Shown: one piece after another, positions 35,620-45,887 of the stretch | Layout: every line of letters starts with the position of its first letter | Numbering within the stretch: the stretch's first letter is position 1 | Assembly (NCBI GenBank): GCA_965649825.1 | Contig: OZ287698.1 | Span: 248,001 to 312,000, forward strand | From: Penicillus capitatus | Lineage: Eukaryota; Chlorophyta | Length of the DNA: 64,000 nt | Direction: 5' to 3' | Position numbers and translations under genes: made by a program | The notes under the pieces: generated by a model | Databases searched by the model: none | Told to the model about the DNA's origin: nothing | What the model saw: the letters and a program-made list of their open reading frames with translations, nothing else

Positions 35620-37846
35620 AGGCCCGTGATGACAAACTTCCTTCTGCATCATCTACAAACGATTCTTACTGTCTGGTTGTTTTTTCGACGTCTGAATGAA
35701 TCTTCTGTACTTGCAGCTCGACCTGTTACATGTTGTTTTTGACAGTTCCTTAAGGATATCACAGCCCAATTGACAATGATGAGTAAGTGTGGGCTCTTTT
35801 TGCTTTCTTTATTTCATTCTCCAACCAGTTCAAGCCAGTAGAAGTCACAGTGTTCTTCACTCTGCGCTTCGTTTTTGTTCGTCGATGAGCGACAATGGCA
35901 ACGCGTTAGAAAGAAACGCAAGTACGCCATATCTCTCACTTTAAAGAGGATAGGCTTTGTCCCCCGTATGAGGAGAATACATTTATGTTTAACTCAAGAT
36001 CGTCCTATTCTGGTTGGCCTGAGAATTCTTTGACAAAATAGAAGCGAATTCGGACTTCGTTGTGCAACTAGATCTTTAAGGCCTGATAATCTTTGACATC
36101 GATCGTCTTCCTCGTTTGATCGTCTATCCTTGAGGAAGACGTGGCGACTTCGTGGTCGTCGACAACGTTAACTCCTTCCATAATTCCAAGAAAAACGGCG
36201 AATGCAGAGTATGGAACTTCTCAAATATGAATGGCCAAGGCTTTAAGGATGGGCAACTAAACTTTAAGGAGATCACTAGCAAGAACGCGGGGATGATTGC
36301 TTGGAAGACTAGGATGCGTTAGGTGCGCTGCCGACAGGAATGCTTCCGTTTTTTGAACAAGTACACCGCGGGTCCAAGCACACGGCCAACCAAGTCGAAG
36401 CAACGACGACAATCGGGAAGGTCTCCAGATTATTATGGATACTGGTGTTAAAGAAGACCCTTTGTTGAAATGCGGACGGATATTGCCTTCGAAGATGGCG
36501 TCTATGCACATCCTCATCCAGATCTTCAGAATCAGCGTCAACGCCCTCGTTGATACTGATGCAAGATCACGCTTTCTCCAACAACGGCGCTGAGAAGTTT
36601 AGGGTCTGGAGAATCGTTTAAAGACTTCGGATCGAGAAGTCGTGTAGACGAAGAGTGTCATGGAAAGTGTGATGGGCAGCAGTATTGAGTCCATTTTGTC
36701 TATTAATGGCAAATGCTTCAAGGTTAGAGCAATCTGTACCGGTAGGACACCGCTCTCATTACGGCGCTGGAGCATTCGCACAAACCGTTCGATTTCTGTG
36801 AACGATTTGATTTGGACGTTTATTGGCAGGATTAGACGGATGAGGATCCCCGACGGCATAAAATTCATTTAGAAGACGGTGCTACCCGAGGCCACGGAAA
36901 CGATTAGCGAAACACTGTTGTGTCATTCCCATAAATGCAATTAATCGACTTTGGCCCTTAAGAACATGAGCCCATTAAGTACATTGCCATTGTTACGACC
37001 TGTTGAAAAGTCTGATTCTATTTTTCACTGTGCAACAACACCCCCACGATCGCACACGATATTCACTAGTCAATGTATGGCAAGAAGGGCGGAGTCGAGA
37101 CGAAGTAAACAAGGAATCAAGAACAATGCACATGCAAATTTGAAGAACTCGAATTGTAGAACCAAGAAAGATGACGGCATAACAACAAATGAAAAAAGCT
37201 CCGTCTATTCGTTAAGAACGAAATTATGTGTTTTTCGATCATGAGACATTTTAAGCGTTGCATAGAAATTTGAGACATTCTGGCGAGGCCCTTTCGAAGT
37301 TACGAAGCCTGGTGCGGCACATATTCTCGAGGTTTTCACTAGTAATCAAGGAAATTGGATTCAAATGCATGGGGATCACTCCAGTTGTTTGTTTGATTTC
37401 GGAAAGTGCCGGAGTTTAGAGCGAGGGTAGAGTAGTAATTGACAATGGTAAAATATTGATAAATGCGACATGAACTACTAATGTGGTAGTTTTGATCGCG
37501 TAACAGTCGAATCCTTTCCCTTGTTGAATCGTCGGTCGCAGCGTTCTGTGTGATGTTTACTGGTGTGTGTCGCTCGAGTTGCCCCGGGGTGCACATTTCC
37601 GCAAGGCGCCAGTCATATTAAGTTCGCTTGCCCGCCGCCCGCCAACGCTCGCGCGCAAATGACATTAATGAGACAGCGAAACTTGACGTACTTTGTCCGC
37701 CTTCGCATCACGTGTGTTACAACCACCGGCGCGACTGGACGAAAGAAGCGCTGTCAAATACCACGACGTTCCATTGACGACGGGTACCTACCTCTCAATC
37801 CTCTTCTGGAGCATCAGAACCTCCGTTGAAGCCGACCTTATTTCTC
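35620..37846. other. Duplicated 3' flank of copy B, then unassigned DNA
   Basis: 35,620-36,130 matches the flank after copy A closely. 36,130-37,550 has only short frames on either strand. From about 37,560 the sequence resembles the 5' flank of copy A and leads into copy C. Confidence 0.4.
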
Positions 37847-37985
37847 ATGGCGAAGCGAACTTTCTCCAGAGAAATACGACCGAATTCCAGTCCCTTCGAC
37901 TACATTGGCCGCCTATTCGAGGAGGAGAACTGGTTTCTTCGAAAAGTACTCACCTACCTAATCGACGACGGTCTTCACGAGTGTC

Positions 37986-37990
37986 GCCGC
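37986..37990. repeat. Left target-site duplication GCCGC
   Basis: GCCGC flanks the element on the left and recurs at 46383-46387. Copy B reads the same site once, within GAGTGTCGCCGCGTGTGTCG. Confidence 0.9.
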
Positions 37991-38613
37991 TGTGAAGATT
38001 CATCTTTCCCGGCCTTCTTGCCGACCTCCGTCACGATGTCCTCCGCCCTTACTTTGTGGACGGGTGGTGGCGGCACACTCGGCAGGACCGGGCCTTCGAC
38101 GTCTCCGGAATGACTCATTTCACAAGCGCAGCGGAAGTCTTGGAAATAGAATGAGTGATGATTGGTTCTTGAGGGGTTAGCGACGTTCGGAGGATTCAGT
38201 GATTGCAGCCAAGAGACAACTTGTTACAACTGAGAATAGACAGCGAAGGTGGTATATGATATAAACAGAATGTAGGTGGTTCAGCGATGACAAAGGAACT
38301 TGAATGTCAAACGAAAGATGTTTTATGTGTCTGAGCCCTGCTTAAATACTCCGTTCCCGATGTGACGGCAGGAAAAACACAAGAAGTTCAAGAGTGAGTT
38401 CCTGGTGAAGTTCTAGAATGTTCCGTGAAGTTCAATCTGAACTTCCCAGGAACTCACGCCCAGTCACTACGACTCACTTCCTAGTCAGTGCGACTCAGCA
38501 GCGACGGTTACGTCGCACAGCCAAAGACGTGACAAACACTTAGTGCCAGAAAATGCCACTTATTACATGGCCGTCCCATCAGCGTTCTGTCAGAATCGCG
38601 CCATTCTTTTACA
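37991..38613 (-). repeat. 3' LTR of the retroelement
   Basis: It is 623 bp, reads identical to the other LTR and starts and ends with TG/CA. It is the 3' LTR because the element is coded on the minus strand. Confidence 0.92.
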
Positions 38614-38739
38614 TGGGCGCACCCGTATGTCCGTATGCGCAAACTCCGAAATTGCGGAGCAAAAGAAAACTCAACCCGTACACAAACCTAAACTATCAGC
38701 GATTCATTTGCAGGAAGCCCCTACTGGGCCGCGCATTTG

Positions 38740-39741
38740 TCACACACGCGGGTCTGGAATGCCGACTCTGGTAGTTTCTGCCTGGTGTAGGACACCGTTG
38801 ACTCTGTCGATGGAGAGACGGAACGGGCCCATCACTTCTCTTCCCAATCTCGTCTCCACTCTCTCATTTACCACCATAAGGTGGAGAATGTGCGTCTCGA
38901 ATCCCAGCTTCACTCTTGCGGACGTATATCCGATCACTTCGCTGACTTCCCCATCGGGTCGCACCACACGTACCTCGATGCCAAAGCCTGGGGGAGGTGG
39001 TCCGTGCATGAGGTGAACGCGGAGGCCGAGAAGTTCGGCTGTTCTGCGTCCGACGACGTGTCCCGAGAGCTCAGGATCCACAAGGAATCGGTGCGGGAGG
39101 GGAAGTTCCCCGAGTTCTCCTGCCGTGATGCACCTCGTGCTGGGACGACGGTTCGAGACAAAGGGCGACGGCGGTGGTGGTGGAACGTCCCGAGGTGAGG
39201 ATGGCCGAGGTGCCCTCGGCCTCACAGGTGGAGGTGGGGGCGGGTTCCTCGTTCCTTGGCGGGACGTGCCTTCTCCTTGTCTTCTTCGTCCAATCCCGCG
39301 CCGGCCCCGTCCGCGCGCACCGACTCCCCGAGTCGCGTCGGTTGGTGCTTCCATCGTTGTTGGCGGCGCGCCAGTCCTCTCGTCGCAGCGGCGCTCAATT
39401 TCGCTGATAAGTTCCCCGAGCGTCAGCGGCTGGCACAACGCCCTGACCTCCGCAACTCTGTCCTCCCTCAGGGTGCGCTCCGTGACGGGGGCCACGCTTT
39501 CAGAAGAGGAGGCAGGGCGAACACGTCGCAAATCGAAGACGTGTCTTGCCGGGCATCTCTCGGGCGACGAGCTTCGCTCACGCTTCATCGCAACAACTAT
39601 GGCGGTCAAAGCTCCCAAGGCGGTGCCGAAGAGTGCGAGTTCGATGACAGTCCCGATTGCGAGGCCGGAAGTAGGCAGCGGGAAAGTCCACACAAGGAGG
39701 GTGAGCAATAGCAGCAGAAATCCAAAAGCAGGGACTGACAT
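38740..39741 (-). CDS. Retroelement ORF3: signal/TM protein with degenerate retropepsin-like domain
   Basis: It begins at the ATG at 39741; the frame is open slightly further upstream from a TTG. The first 55 residues hold two hydrophobic segments (FGFLLLLLTLLVWTF and IELALFGTALGALTAIVVAM), then basic and proline-rich linkers. The C-terminal 120 residues resemble a retroviral-type aspartic protease: FLVDPELSGHVVGRRTAELLGL in place of the usual LVDSGA...A..LGL, then VRVVRPDGEV, a V.L.F..H.L..MVV strand pair and GPFRLSIDRVNGVL. The catalytic D[ST]G reads DPE, so proteolysis is unlikely. Its place after pol is that of env genes. Function unknown. Confidence 0.6.
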   Translation of the reverse strand: MSVPAFGFLLLLLTLLVWTFPLPTSGLAIGTVIELALFGTALGALTAIVVAMKRERSSSPERCPARHVFDLRRVRPASSSESVAPVTERTLREDRVAEVRALCQPLTLGELISEIERRCDERTGAPPTTMEAPTDATRGVGARGRGRRGIGRRRQGEGTSRQGTRNPPPPPPVRPRAPRPSSPRDVPPPPPSPFVSNRRPSTRCITAGELGELPLPHRFLVDPELSGHVVGRRTAELLGLRVHLMHGPPPPGFGIEVRVVRPDGEVSEVIGYTSARVKLGFETHILHLMVVNERVETRLGREVMGPFRLSIDRVNGVLHQAETTRVGIPDPRV

Positions 39742-39782
39742 TGATAAACCGAGCAATGGTGTACGTTGGATGCAGGTTGCCC

Positions 39783-39789
39783 TTTTATA
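39783..39789 (-). promoter_or_regulatory. Internal TATA box before ORF3
   Basis: The minus strand reads GGGTATAAAAGGG here, about 40 nt before the ORF3 ATG. Initiation about 30 nt downstream would leave a very short leader. This suggests an internal promoter; splicing from the LTR transcript remains the alternative. Confidence 0.45.
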
Positions 39790-39829
39790 CCCGTCCCGTG
39801 CCGGAGGCAGTCGCTGAGGGGATGCTGTC

Positions 39830-39919
39830 CCCGGTGGTTATCCTGAAAACCCCAGTGAAGTTCGCGGTATCCGTCGGAAGCTTCCTCCCGCTGGAGGAAG
39901 CTACCTAATAACCACCGGG
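39830..39919. repeat. Nested inverted repeats between pol and ORF3
   Basis: An outer 12-bp stem pairs CCCGGTGGTTAT (39830-39841) with ATAACCACCGGG (39908-39919). Inside it a 10-bp stem pairs AGCTTCCTCC (39879-39888) with GGAGGAAGCT (39893-39902) around a 4-base loop. Both arms are perfect. Confidence 0.8.
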
Positions 39920-40047
39920 AGCTCCTCTGCGCAAAAGCGCACCCGTCGCCAATCGCTGTGAACTTCGCACGAAGGGTCGTATCCGTACGCAGCCGCCAGG
40001 TAGTCTTGTCGCCCTTTCACCTCAGTCGCCTCCTGGCCCCGCGTCTC

Positions 40048-42941
40048 TCATGGTCGTAGCAATCGCAGCTGGTGTGCATGACACGACCTCCGGTCCCGTC
40101 CATCCAGTGTTTCGACCTCGATGAGGTGTGGTGTTATCATTGTACGGATACGCCAGCCATCCTCCCACTGCTCGGCCAACTTATTCTCGGGGCGTGGCAC
40201 CCAGACTGCCACTTCGTCTCCAATTCTTAGGTCGCGCCTTGTCGGGATAGACAGTCCATGTTTCGCTCTTCTCCTCCGACGCTGGTCCTCTGAGCACTTC
40301 CACGCCCTGCCCCGGATCCTTTCCAGTTCTTCCTCTGACGGCCGGGTGCCGTTTGGCCGTTCGCCTGTCATGATGAAGCCCGGGGCATACCCCAGTGCTG
40401 AGTGCCAGGAGCCGTTGTAGGCCTTCTCGACGCGCTGGACGAGCGTTGGCCATCGCGCACTTGGCCCTTCTCGACGGATGCGGCCCAGAATGGTGCCGAT
40501 AGCCCGTTCCGCCATTCCATTGCTCCAGTGGGCGTAGGCGGGTGACTGTGCCATCTTAATGCGACGTCGGCCGCAATATTCCTCGAAGTCGACCGACATG
40601 AAGGCGGCGCCCTGGTCGCTTACTAGCCGGCGGGGAGGCCCAAAGCGATGCATCCATTTGCGGAGGCCGGCTTTTGCGGCCTCGGCCGTTGGGCCCGCCG
40701 ACACGCTGAGCACGACATAGCGACTGAAGCCATCGATGATGAGAAACACGTACACGTCCTCCTCTTCCTTCGTCCAGTGCAGAGGCCCCAAAAAGTCGCA
40801 AAATACGGTGTCGTTTGGGCGTGGGCAGTCCCAAGTTCCCCACACGGGCCGCAGAATCGGTCGACCATATCTCTGGCACTGCCGACATTTGCTGACGAAC
40901 TGGCGCACGTGGTTGCGCATCCCCGGCCAGCTTGCACCGGTGGTTCTGAGATTCCTCAGGGTTGTCTGCCAGTTGAAGTGCCCCTCGTGCGCCTTTCGAA
41001 TCTGTTTTGTCTGATTCCGCGTCGGTCCTGCCGATGTCTGTGTCACCATGGCCACGGCAGTCTTTTTCCGGGGCCGCGACAGGAGGTCCGCGCCTTGGTT
41101 CTCGGCGCCCGGGACGAACTCCATCGTGAAGCTCTCGTTGCCAAGAAGCCAGCCAAGGAGGCGCATGACGCGCTTGTCCTTGAGGCTCGGGGTGTCCGTG
41201 CTTAGCTGATTTGCGACGGCTTGGTTGTCCGTTCGGATGAGCAGAGGAAAGTCCCCACGTAGTGGCTTCGTCGTTTGGCAAGCCCAGACCACTGCCTTGA
41301 GCTCCCCGAGGAAGGAGGAGGTTGTTTCTGGCATGCTCTTGCTACCGAGGTCTATGAGGTGCTCGCGTTCTGGGCCCCTGGCCCATAGGAGATAGCCCGC
41401 GTACTCTCCGGACCAATCCGTCTCCAGGACGTATTGTTGGGTCCGGAGGCCGGGCAGTTCGAGCAGCACTTGTCGGTCGAGAGCGCGCAGTAGGACCGTC
41501 CATACTTCCCGTCGGGCTTGGCTCCACCACTTGTCGCTCTGTTTCTCTGCCTTGGCCTGTGTAAGCAGCTGTCGGAGAGGCGCGATGAGTCTCTCGAGGT
41601 CTACGATGGTTCGCCTGAGGTAAGAGAGCACTCCAATGAGGCGCTCAAGGTCCTTCCAGTGTGTTACTTCCCCGAGCTGTGCCCAGCGACTACGGAAGTA
41701 CTCCGTGAGCGTCCACGACCCGTGAGACACTTCCATCCCCAGGAACTTGACTTTAGTGAGGAGCAATTCCGTCTTCTCGAGGTTGACCTTAAGGCCAAAT
41801 TTCTGGAAGCGCGCGAAAACGCTTCTGACGCGGTCGCAGAGCTCTTGTGGAGTGACGCCGCCGATGAGAAGATCGTCGGCATACTGTACTGCGCCGAGCC
41901 CCTGGACAATCTCGGCGACACGTTCTGCGAAGAGGATTGGACTCCAGGACCATCCTTGGGGCAGGCGTTTCCAGGTGTAGCGGCGGTCCTGCCATGTGAA
42001 CCCGAAAGCGGACTGCAACTCAGGGCACACGGGGATAGCGAAGAAGCCGTCCTTGAGGTCAAGTTTCGCGAAGTATCGCCAAGCTGGATCCACATCCCAC
42101 AACCGCCGCCAAACGTCGACCTGTGTCATTCCATGCTTTTTAAAGTGAGCATTCAGCCAACGAAAGTCGTTGGTGAACCTGTAGCTTCCATCCTTTTTGG
42201 GGATGGGATACAGGGGGCTCAAGGCCACGCGCTCACTCATGGAGACCGGTCGGAGATAGCCACGCTGTACATAGTGCTCTAGCTGTTCGGCTATTTTACG
42301 TCGGTCGGCGACTTGCTCTGTCTTGTATGATGTGCGCAATCCTTGCTCCCTAGGTGGGGTCCAGCAGACCTCGTCGGCTCTGACTTGAAGGGGCTCCATG
42401 GCGGGCACGATAGGGTGCCGGCTTAAGTCGCTGACGTCAGGAAAACGACGCGCTAGCTCGTTTCGCAGGGACTCAGCAAGGGTGTCAACGGCGACTGAGC
42501 TGATCTTGGCCAGCCGGACTACCTCAATGCTGCTGTGTCCGTGCAAAGAAACGAGGGGCGTGGTCGGAGTGACTCGAATCACTCTTTCTGACGTATTGTA
42601 GACCTCACATCGTACCATTCCTCCAGAGGTTACTACTACTCCAGACAGAACCTCGGGTCGCTGAAAACAGCTAGCTATGGTGACGCCGCCTTCTACTTCT
42701 AGCTTCCACGGGAGGTACCAGCGTTCCCAAGTCTTTGGCGGCAAGAATCTTGGCTTTCCACTTTGCAGCTGGACTCCCTTTGGAGTGACTGAGATTCCCG
42801 TTCCGTCCTTGATCTCCCATTGCTGGTGCACGCGAACAGTGCCGCCCCTCCCGTGGCTTTTGGAGGGGGCAGTCAGTTTGGGTGGTGCGCTGCCCGTACT
42901 GCCGCGCACATAACCGAGCGCCCGTCCGGGGCCACGAGTCG
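40048..42941 (-). CDS. pol: Retroelement Pol: reverse transcriptase, RNase H, integrase
   Basis: The frame opens before the end of ORF1 and is best reached by -1 slippage at 42942-42948; no ATG is needed. Positions are counted from 42909. Residues 205-400 are the RT with LDLKDGFF, LPQGWSWSP and the YADD catalytic box at about 343-346. RNase H follows with LETDWSGEYAG, an SSFLGELKAV glutamate, IRTDNQA and QGADLLSR. Integrase has the H-x3-H and CRQCQ zinc site, then the DDE core DFLGP, SDQGAAFM and NGMAERAIG. A small basic C-terminal domain ends the protein. The order is that of Ty3/retroviral elements. All catalytic residues are present and no frame break is seen. Confidence 0.92.
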
Positions 42942-45887
42942 GTTTCCCGCGAAATCCAAACTCCAGCCGAAATCTCGCAGAGCGTTGACGCCAACGATCG
43001 GGTGCTCAGGCCCGTCCACCACGAGAAACGGTACTTGTCTTGTCTCTCCACCGATGTCCACTGGGAGGCCTACTCGGCCCCGAACCTGAGTTGTCACACC
43101 GTTGAACGCTTGGACTTCCATGGGCTCCGGGAGGGGTTGTATCTCCCAACCGCCTTGTATGCAGCGTTCCGTGGGCATCACGCACACGGAGGAGCCCGAA
43201 TCCACGAGCATCTGGACTGGACTAGCCCCCTCAGCCAGCTTAGCGCGTACGTAGTAGAGCCGCGATGGGTCACTACTTGTGGCGGCGTCCCATACCGCTG
43301 CCACTGGTGGCCTGTCGCTTGGTCCCTCGTCTGGCGCTCGTTGCTGTTCTTCCGGGACGTGCACCACTCGCTGCCAGAAGTGTGGGCATTCTCCGGTTGC
43401 GTGATCTCGGGCGTTGCAGTTTGCGCATCGTCTTGGTGGCGGAAGCCGCGAGGCTTGTATCGCCGGTACGGCGGGCCTACCCATTCGTGGCGTTCTTGAT
43501 GGTCCGGGAGAGGGAGGTCTGGGCATTGTCGGCCTGATCATGGGCGGGGGCTGTCCTCTTGCGGCGGCTGCCTGTCGTTCTTCTACGCGATGGAGTCGAT
43601 CCAGTATGCTTTCGATACCTCCTAGGCCTTGGAGGACGACCGGATGCGGGGCCTGCGGGAGTTCGTCCGCTTCCCCGTCGCTGGCTGGTCGGTCTTCCCA
43701 TGCGATGAAGGGTCTAGCAGCTTGTCGTGCCTGCCCTTCATCCGAGTTGTATCCCGTTCCCCTGCCTCCGCGCCCTCGACCACGTCCTCGGCGTCCTTGG
43801 TTTCTTCCACGCCCTTGGTGGCCTCTTCCTCGACCTCCTCCTTGGGTTCCTTGCGGGACGGTGGGGGAGGGGGCCGCTGGTGGTGCGGGCGGCGGCGCTG
43901 CCACGTTGGCTTCTTGACGGGGTGCCGTATTTTGTGGTGCTGGCTGCGTCGCTGGCTGCTGCCCGCTTCGCTGTTGTTCCCCCTGCTGGCTTTGATGAGC
44001 AGCAGCTGTCCGAGCCCTGCGAGGTCTTTGCGGTGGCGGTGCCGGGATTGGTTGTGCTCGCTGTTGCGAGATGAAGCTTCCGATAAAGAGCAGTGGCTGG
44101 ACAACGAGCCAGTAAGCGACCCAGAAAGAGAGGTAAAGGACTGCAGCAGTGCCCCACGTCAGGCTGTAAATGCTGCGCATGGTGTCCTGTCCGAGGTCGA
44201 CGACCGAGTGAACTCCGTCTGCGATCCTCTTGACCACGGTGGCGATCAGAGCCAACGTCATGAGGATCCCTACCAAGGCCAGCATGAGCAGGATCAGTCC
44301 GAGGTTTTGATTGCTTCCGGCGGCCCTAATGCTGAGGAGGGCCTGGAGGCCGTCGACCATGTTTGGACTTATGACGAAACGAAGCAGGCCCACCGCCCAG
44401 TGCGCCGGGCCCATGACAAACCCATACCAGCCTGCAGCCCATGCGCCCCACGTTCTTGCAGGTGGTGCCTGGACCGAGCGAGTAAAGGTGGCTATCATAT
44501 CTGCGCTCGCCGCAAGCTTCCTGGTTTGCTCAAGAACGGTTGGCATGAGTTCTCGGACTGCCCCCAGTTCCCCCTGCAATTGTCCCTTGATTGCGTTCAC
44601 GCCGTCTTGTGCTGCCCGAGCGATGGCTCGGTCGATGACTTGGAGTACTTCCCATCCTCTTTCGTCAGCTTCGTCCGTCATTTGTCGAGCCATTTGTAGG
44701 ATGCTGAGATTTATCTGGTTGACGGCACGGGTCGTCCCCGTGAGGAAGGACGTGGTTCCAGCCTCAGCTGACGACGGGGGTGCCAGTGTAAACTTGTGGT
44801 GCCAGGCTGAGCCCGTCACCCGCCGCCGGTGCATTCTCGTCAGGGCTTGCTCATAGTGTTCTTTCAGCTTGTCCATCTGTTCCCTGGCGAGCTGTCCGCG
44901 TCGTTCGGCCTTCTCTCCCCAACGCCTGGAGAATTCGAGGGCGTCGTTGGCTATGTCCACCAGTGATCGATTCCGATACATACGCGGGCTCACTCCCAGG
45001 TATCCAGCGTAGATTTCCTTGGCGGCTTCCTGGAACGCGGCGTGCAGGACCTTTTCGTCTAGGTCGAAGATGAGCGGTTGACACTTTGTGCGCCAGCCAT
45101 ACAATGTGGGCATCCAGGTCTTTACCAGTCGCTCGCCCAGGGGGCAATTCGCGAGGTCTTCGACTTTAGTTGCGAACGCAGAGAACTGGCGCTCAATGCG
45201 TTCCTCCATCGTATATGGCATGCCGAACATCCGGATGGCGGCCACATGCATGACTGGAAAGAGGCATAGGTACACGAAAAAGGTAATCCAGAGAATCGTG
45301 CTTGTCTTCCGCCGTCCTCGGGGCCTTGGGTTGTCTCCTTCGGAGGGACCTTCGTCAGGTCGTTCTGGCAGCTCATCCCTCCCGAGGTCTTGCAGCGGGT
45401 TGTACGCTTTCGTGGCGTTTTCCGACAGCCACTTCCCCAAACGTGCGAACCAGTCATACTTGTAAGCGCACGTGAGGAGGACGACTAGTGCAATGAATGC
45501 CGCGGTACGCAGGGTGCTGCCCCATGCCCAATCCCAGAAGATGCCGAAGACGCAAAGGATGGTAGCGCCAATAGCAAGCTCTTCCATACGAGGGCCTCTC
45601 CCTTCGGGTACGGGTGCTGGTCTGGCCCGAGGTCGTGGATGCGGGCCGTGCTCCAGCGCTCTTCGACGGGCTTCTTCGGCGAGTCGTTGCTGCTCTGGGT
45701 CGGCTAGAATCTCTGAAGCGGTTCTCTGAACGTCGCGACTCGACCCGGCTCCGAAACCATGTGAAGATTCATCTTTCCCGGCCTTCTTGCCGACCTCCGT
45801 CACGATGTCCTCCGCCCTTACTTTGTGGACGGGTGGTGGCGGCACACTCGGCAGGACCGGGCCTTCGACGTCTCCGGAATGACTCAT
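42873..45887 (-). CDS. Retroelement ORF1: membrane region + Gag zinc knuckle + protease
   Basis: 1004 residues. The ATG (45887) is inside the 5' LTR; codons 1-42 are LTR sequence and the frame runs through the primer site. Hydrophobic spans lie at about 104-118, 126-143, 198-216, 528-552 and 578-606, with a charged helical stretch of about 260 residues between the third and fourth. A proline- and RGG-rich linker (615-715) follows, then a CCHC zinc knuckle CANCNARDHATGEC (821-834), then an aspartic protease with MLVDSGSS (893-900) and HPIVGVNALRDFG. The knuckle and protease identify the Gag-Pro half. Transmembrane spans ahead of them are unusual and could be a membrane-anchored Gag or an Env-like part fused in frame. 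Stop at 42873. Confidence 0.8.
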   Translation of the reverse strand: MSHSGDVEGPVLPSVPPPPVHKVRAEDIVTEVGKKAGKDESSHGFGAGSSRDVQRTASEILADPEQQRLAEEARRRALEHGPHPRPRARPAPVPEGRGPRMEELAIGATILCVFGIFWDWAWGSTLRTAAFIALVVLLTCAYKYDWFARLGKWLSENATKAYNPLQDLGRDELPERPDEGPSEGDNPRPRGRRKTSTILWITFFVYLCLFPVMHVAAIRMFGMPYTMEERIERQFSAFATKVEDLANCPLGERLVKTWMPTLYGWRTKCQPLIFDLDEKVLHAAFQEAAKEIYAGYLGVSPRMYRNRSLVDIANDALEFSRRWGEKAERRGQLAREQMDKLKEHYEQALTRMHRRRVTGSAWHHKFTLAPPSSAEAGTTSFLTGTTRAVNQINLSILQMARQMTDEADERGWEVLQVIDRAIARAAQDGVNAIKGQLQGELGAVRELMPTVLEQTRKLAASADMIATFTRSVQAPPARTWGAWAAGWYGFVMGPAHWAVGLLRFVISPNMVDGLQALLSIRAAGSNQNLGLILLMLALVGILMTLALIATVVKRIADGVHSVVDLGQDTMRSIYSLTWGTAAVLYLSFWVAYWLVVQPLLFIGSFISQQRAQPIPAPPPQRPRRARTAAAHQSQQGEQQRSGQQPATQPAPQNTAPRQEANVAAPPPAPPAAPSPTVPQGTQGGGRGRGHQGRGRNQGRRGRGRGRGGRGTGYNSDEGQARQAARPFIAWEDRPASDGEADELPQAPHPVVLQGLGGIESILDRLHRVEERQAAAARGQPPPMIRPTMPRPPSPGPSRTPRMGRPAVPAIQASRLPPPRRCANCNARDHATGECPHFWQRVVHVPEEQQRAPDEGPSDRPPVAAVWDAATSSDPSRLYYVRAKLAEGASPVQMLVDSGSSVCVMPTERCIQGGWEIQPLPEPMEVQAFNGVTTQVRGRVGLPVDIGGETRQVPFLVVDGPEHPIVGVNALRDFGWSLDFAGNRLVAPDGRSVMCAAVRAAHHPN
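42942..42948 (-). promoter_or_regulatory. -1 ribosomal frameshift site GGGAAAC
   Basis: On the minus strand ORF1 reads GCG GGA AAC, that is G GGA AAC in the zero frame, a canonical X XXY YYZ heptamer. A -1 shift enters pol exactly. The ORF1 stop lies about 70 nt downstream. Confidence 0.8.
45744..45759 (-). other. Primer binding site of the retroelement
   Basis: TGGTTTCGGAGCCGGG begins directly after the 5' LTR. It is similar in layout to the plant-type initiator-Met site (TGGTATCAGAGCC) but differs at several bases, so the primer tRNA is not certain. Confidence 0.75.

Noticed and set aside
41518-42282. 254-codon plus-strand frame opposite pol
   Set aside because: It is a shadow of the reverse transcriptase coding strand.
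43629-44699. 356-codon plus-strand frame within the retroelement
   Set aside because: It is antisense to ORF1, which has a zinc knuckle, a protease and a linked pol; the plus frame has no known domain.
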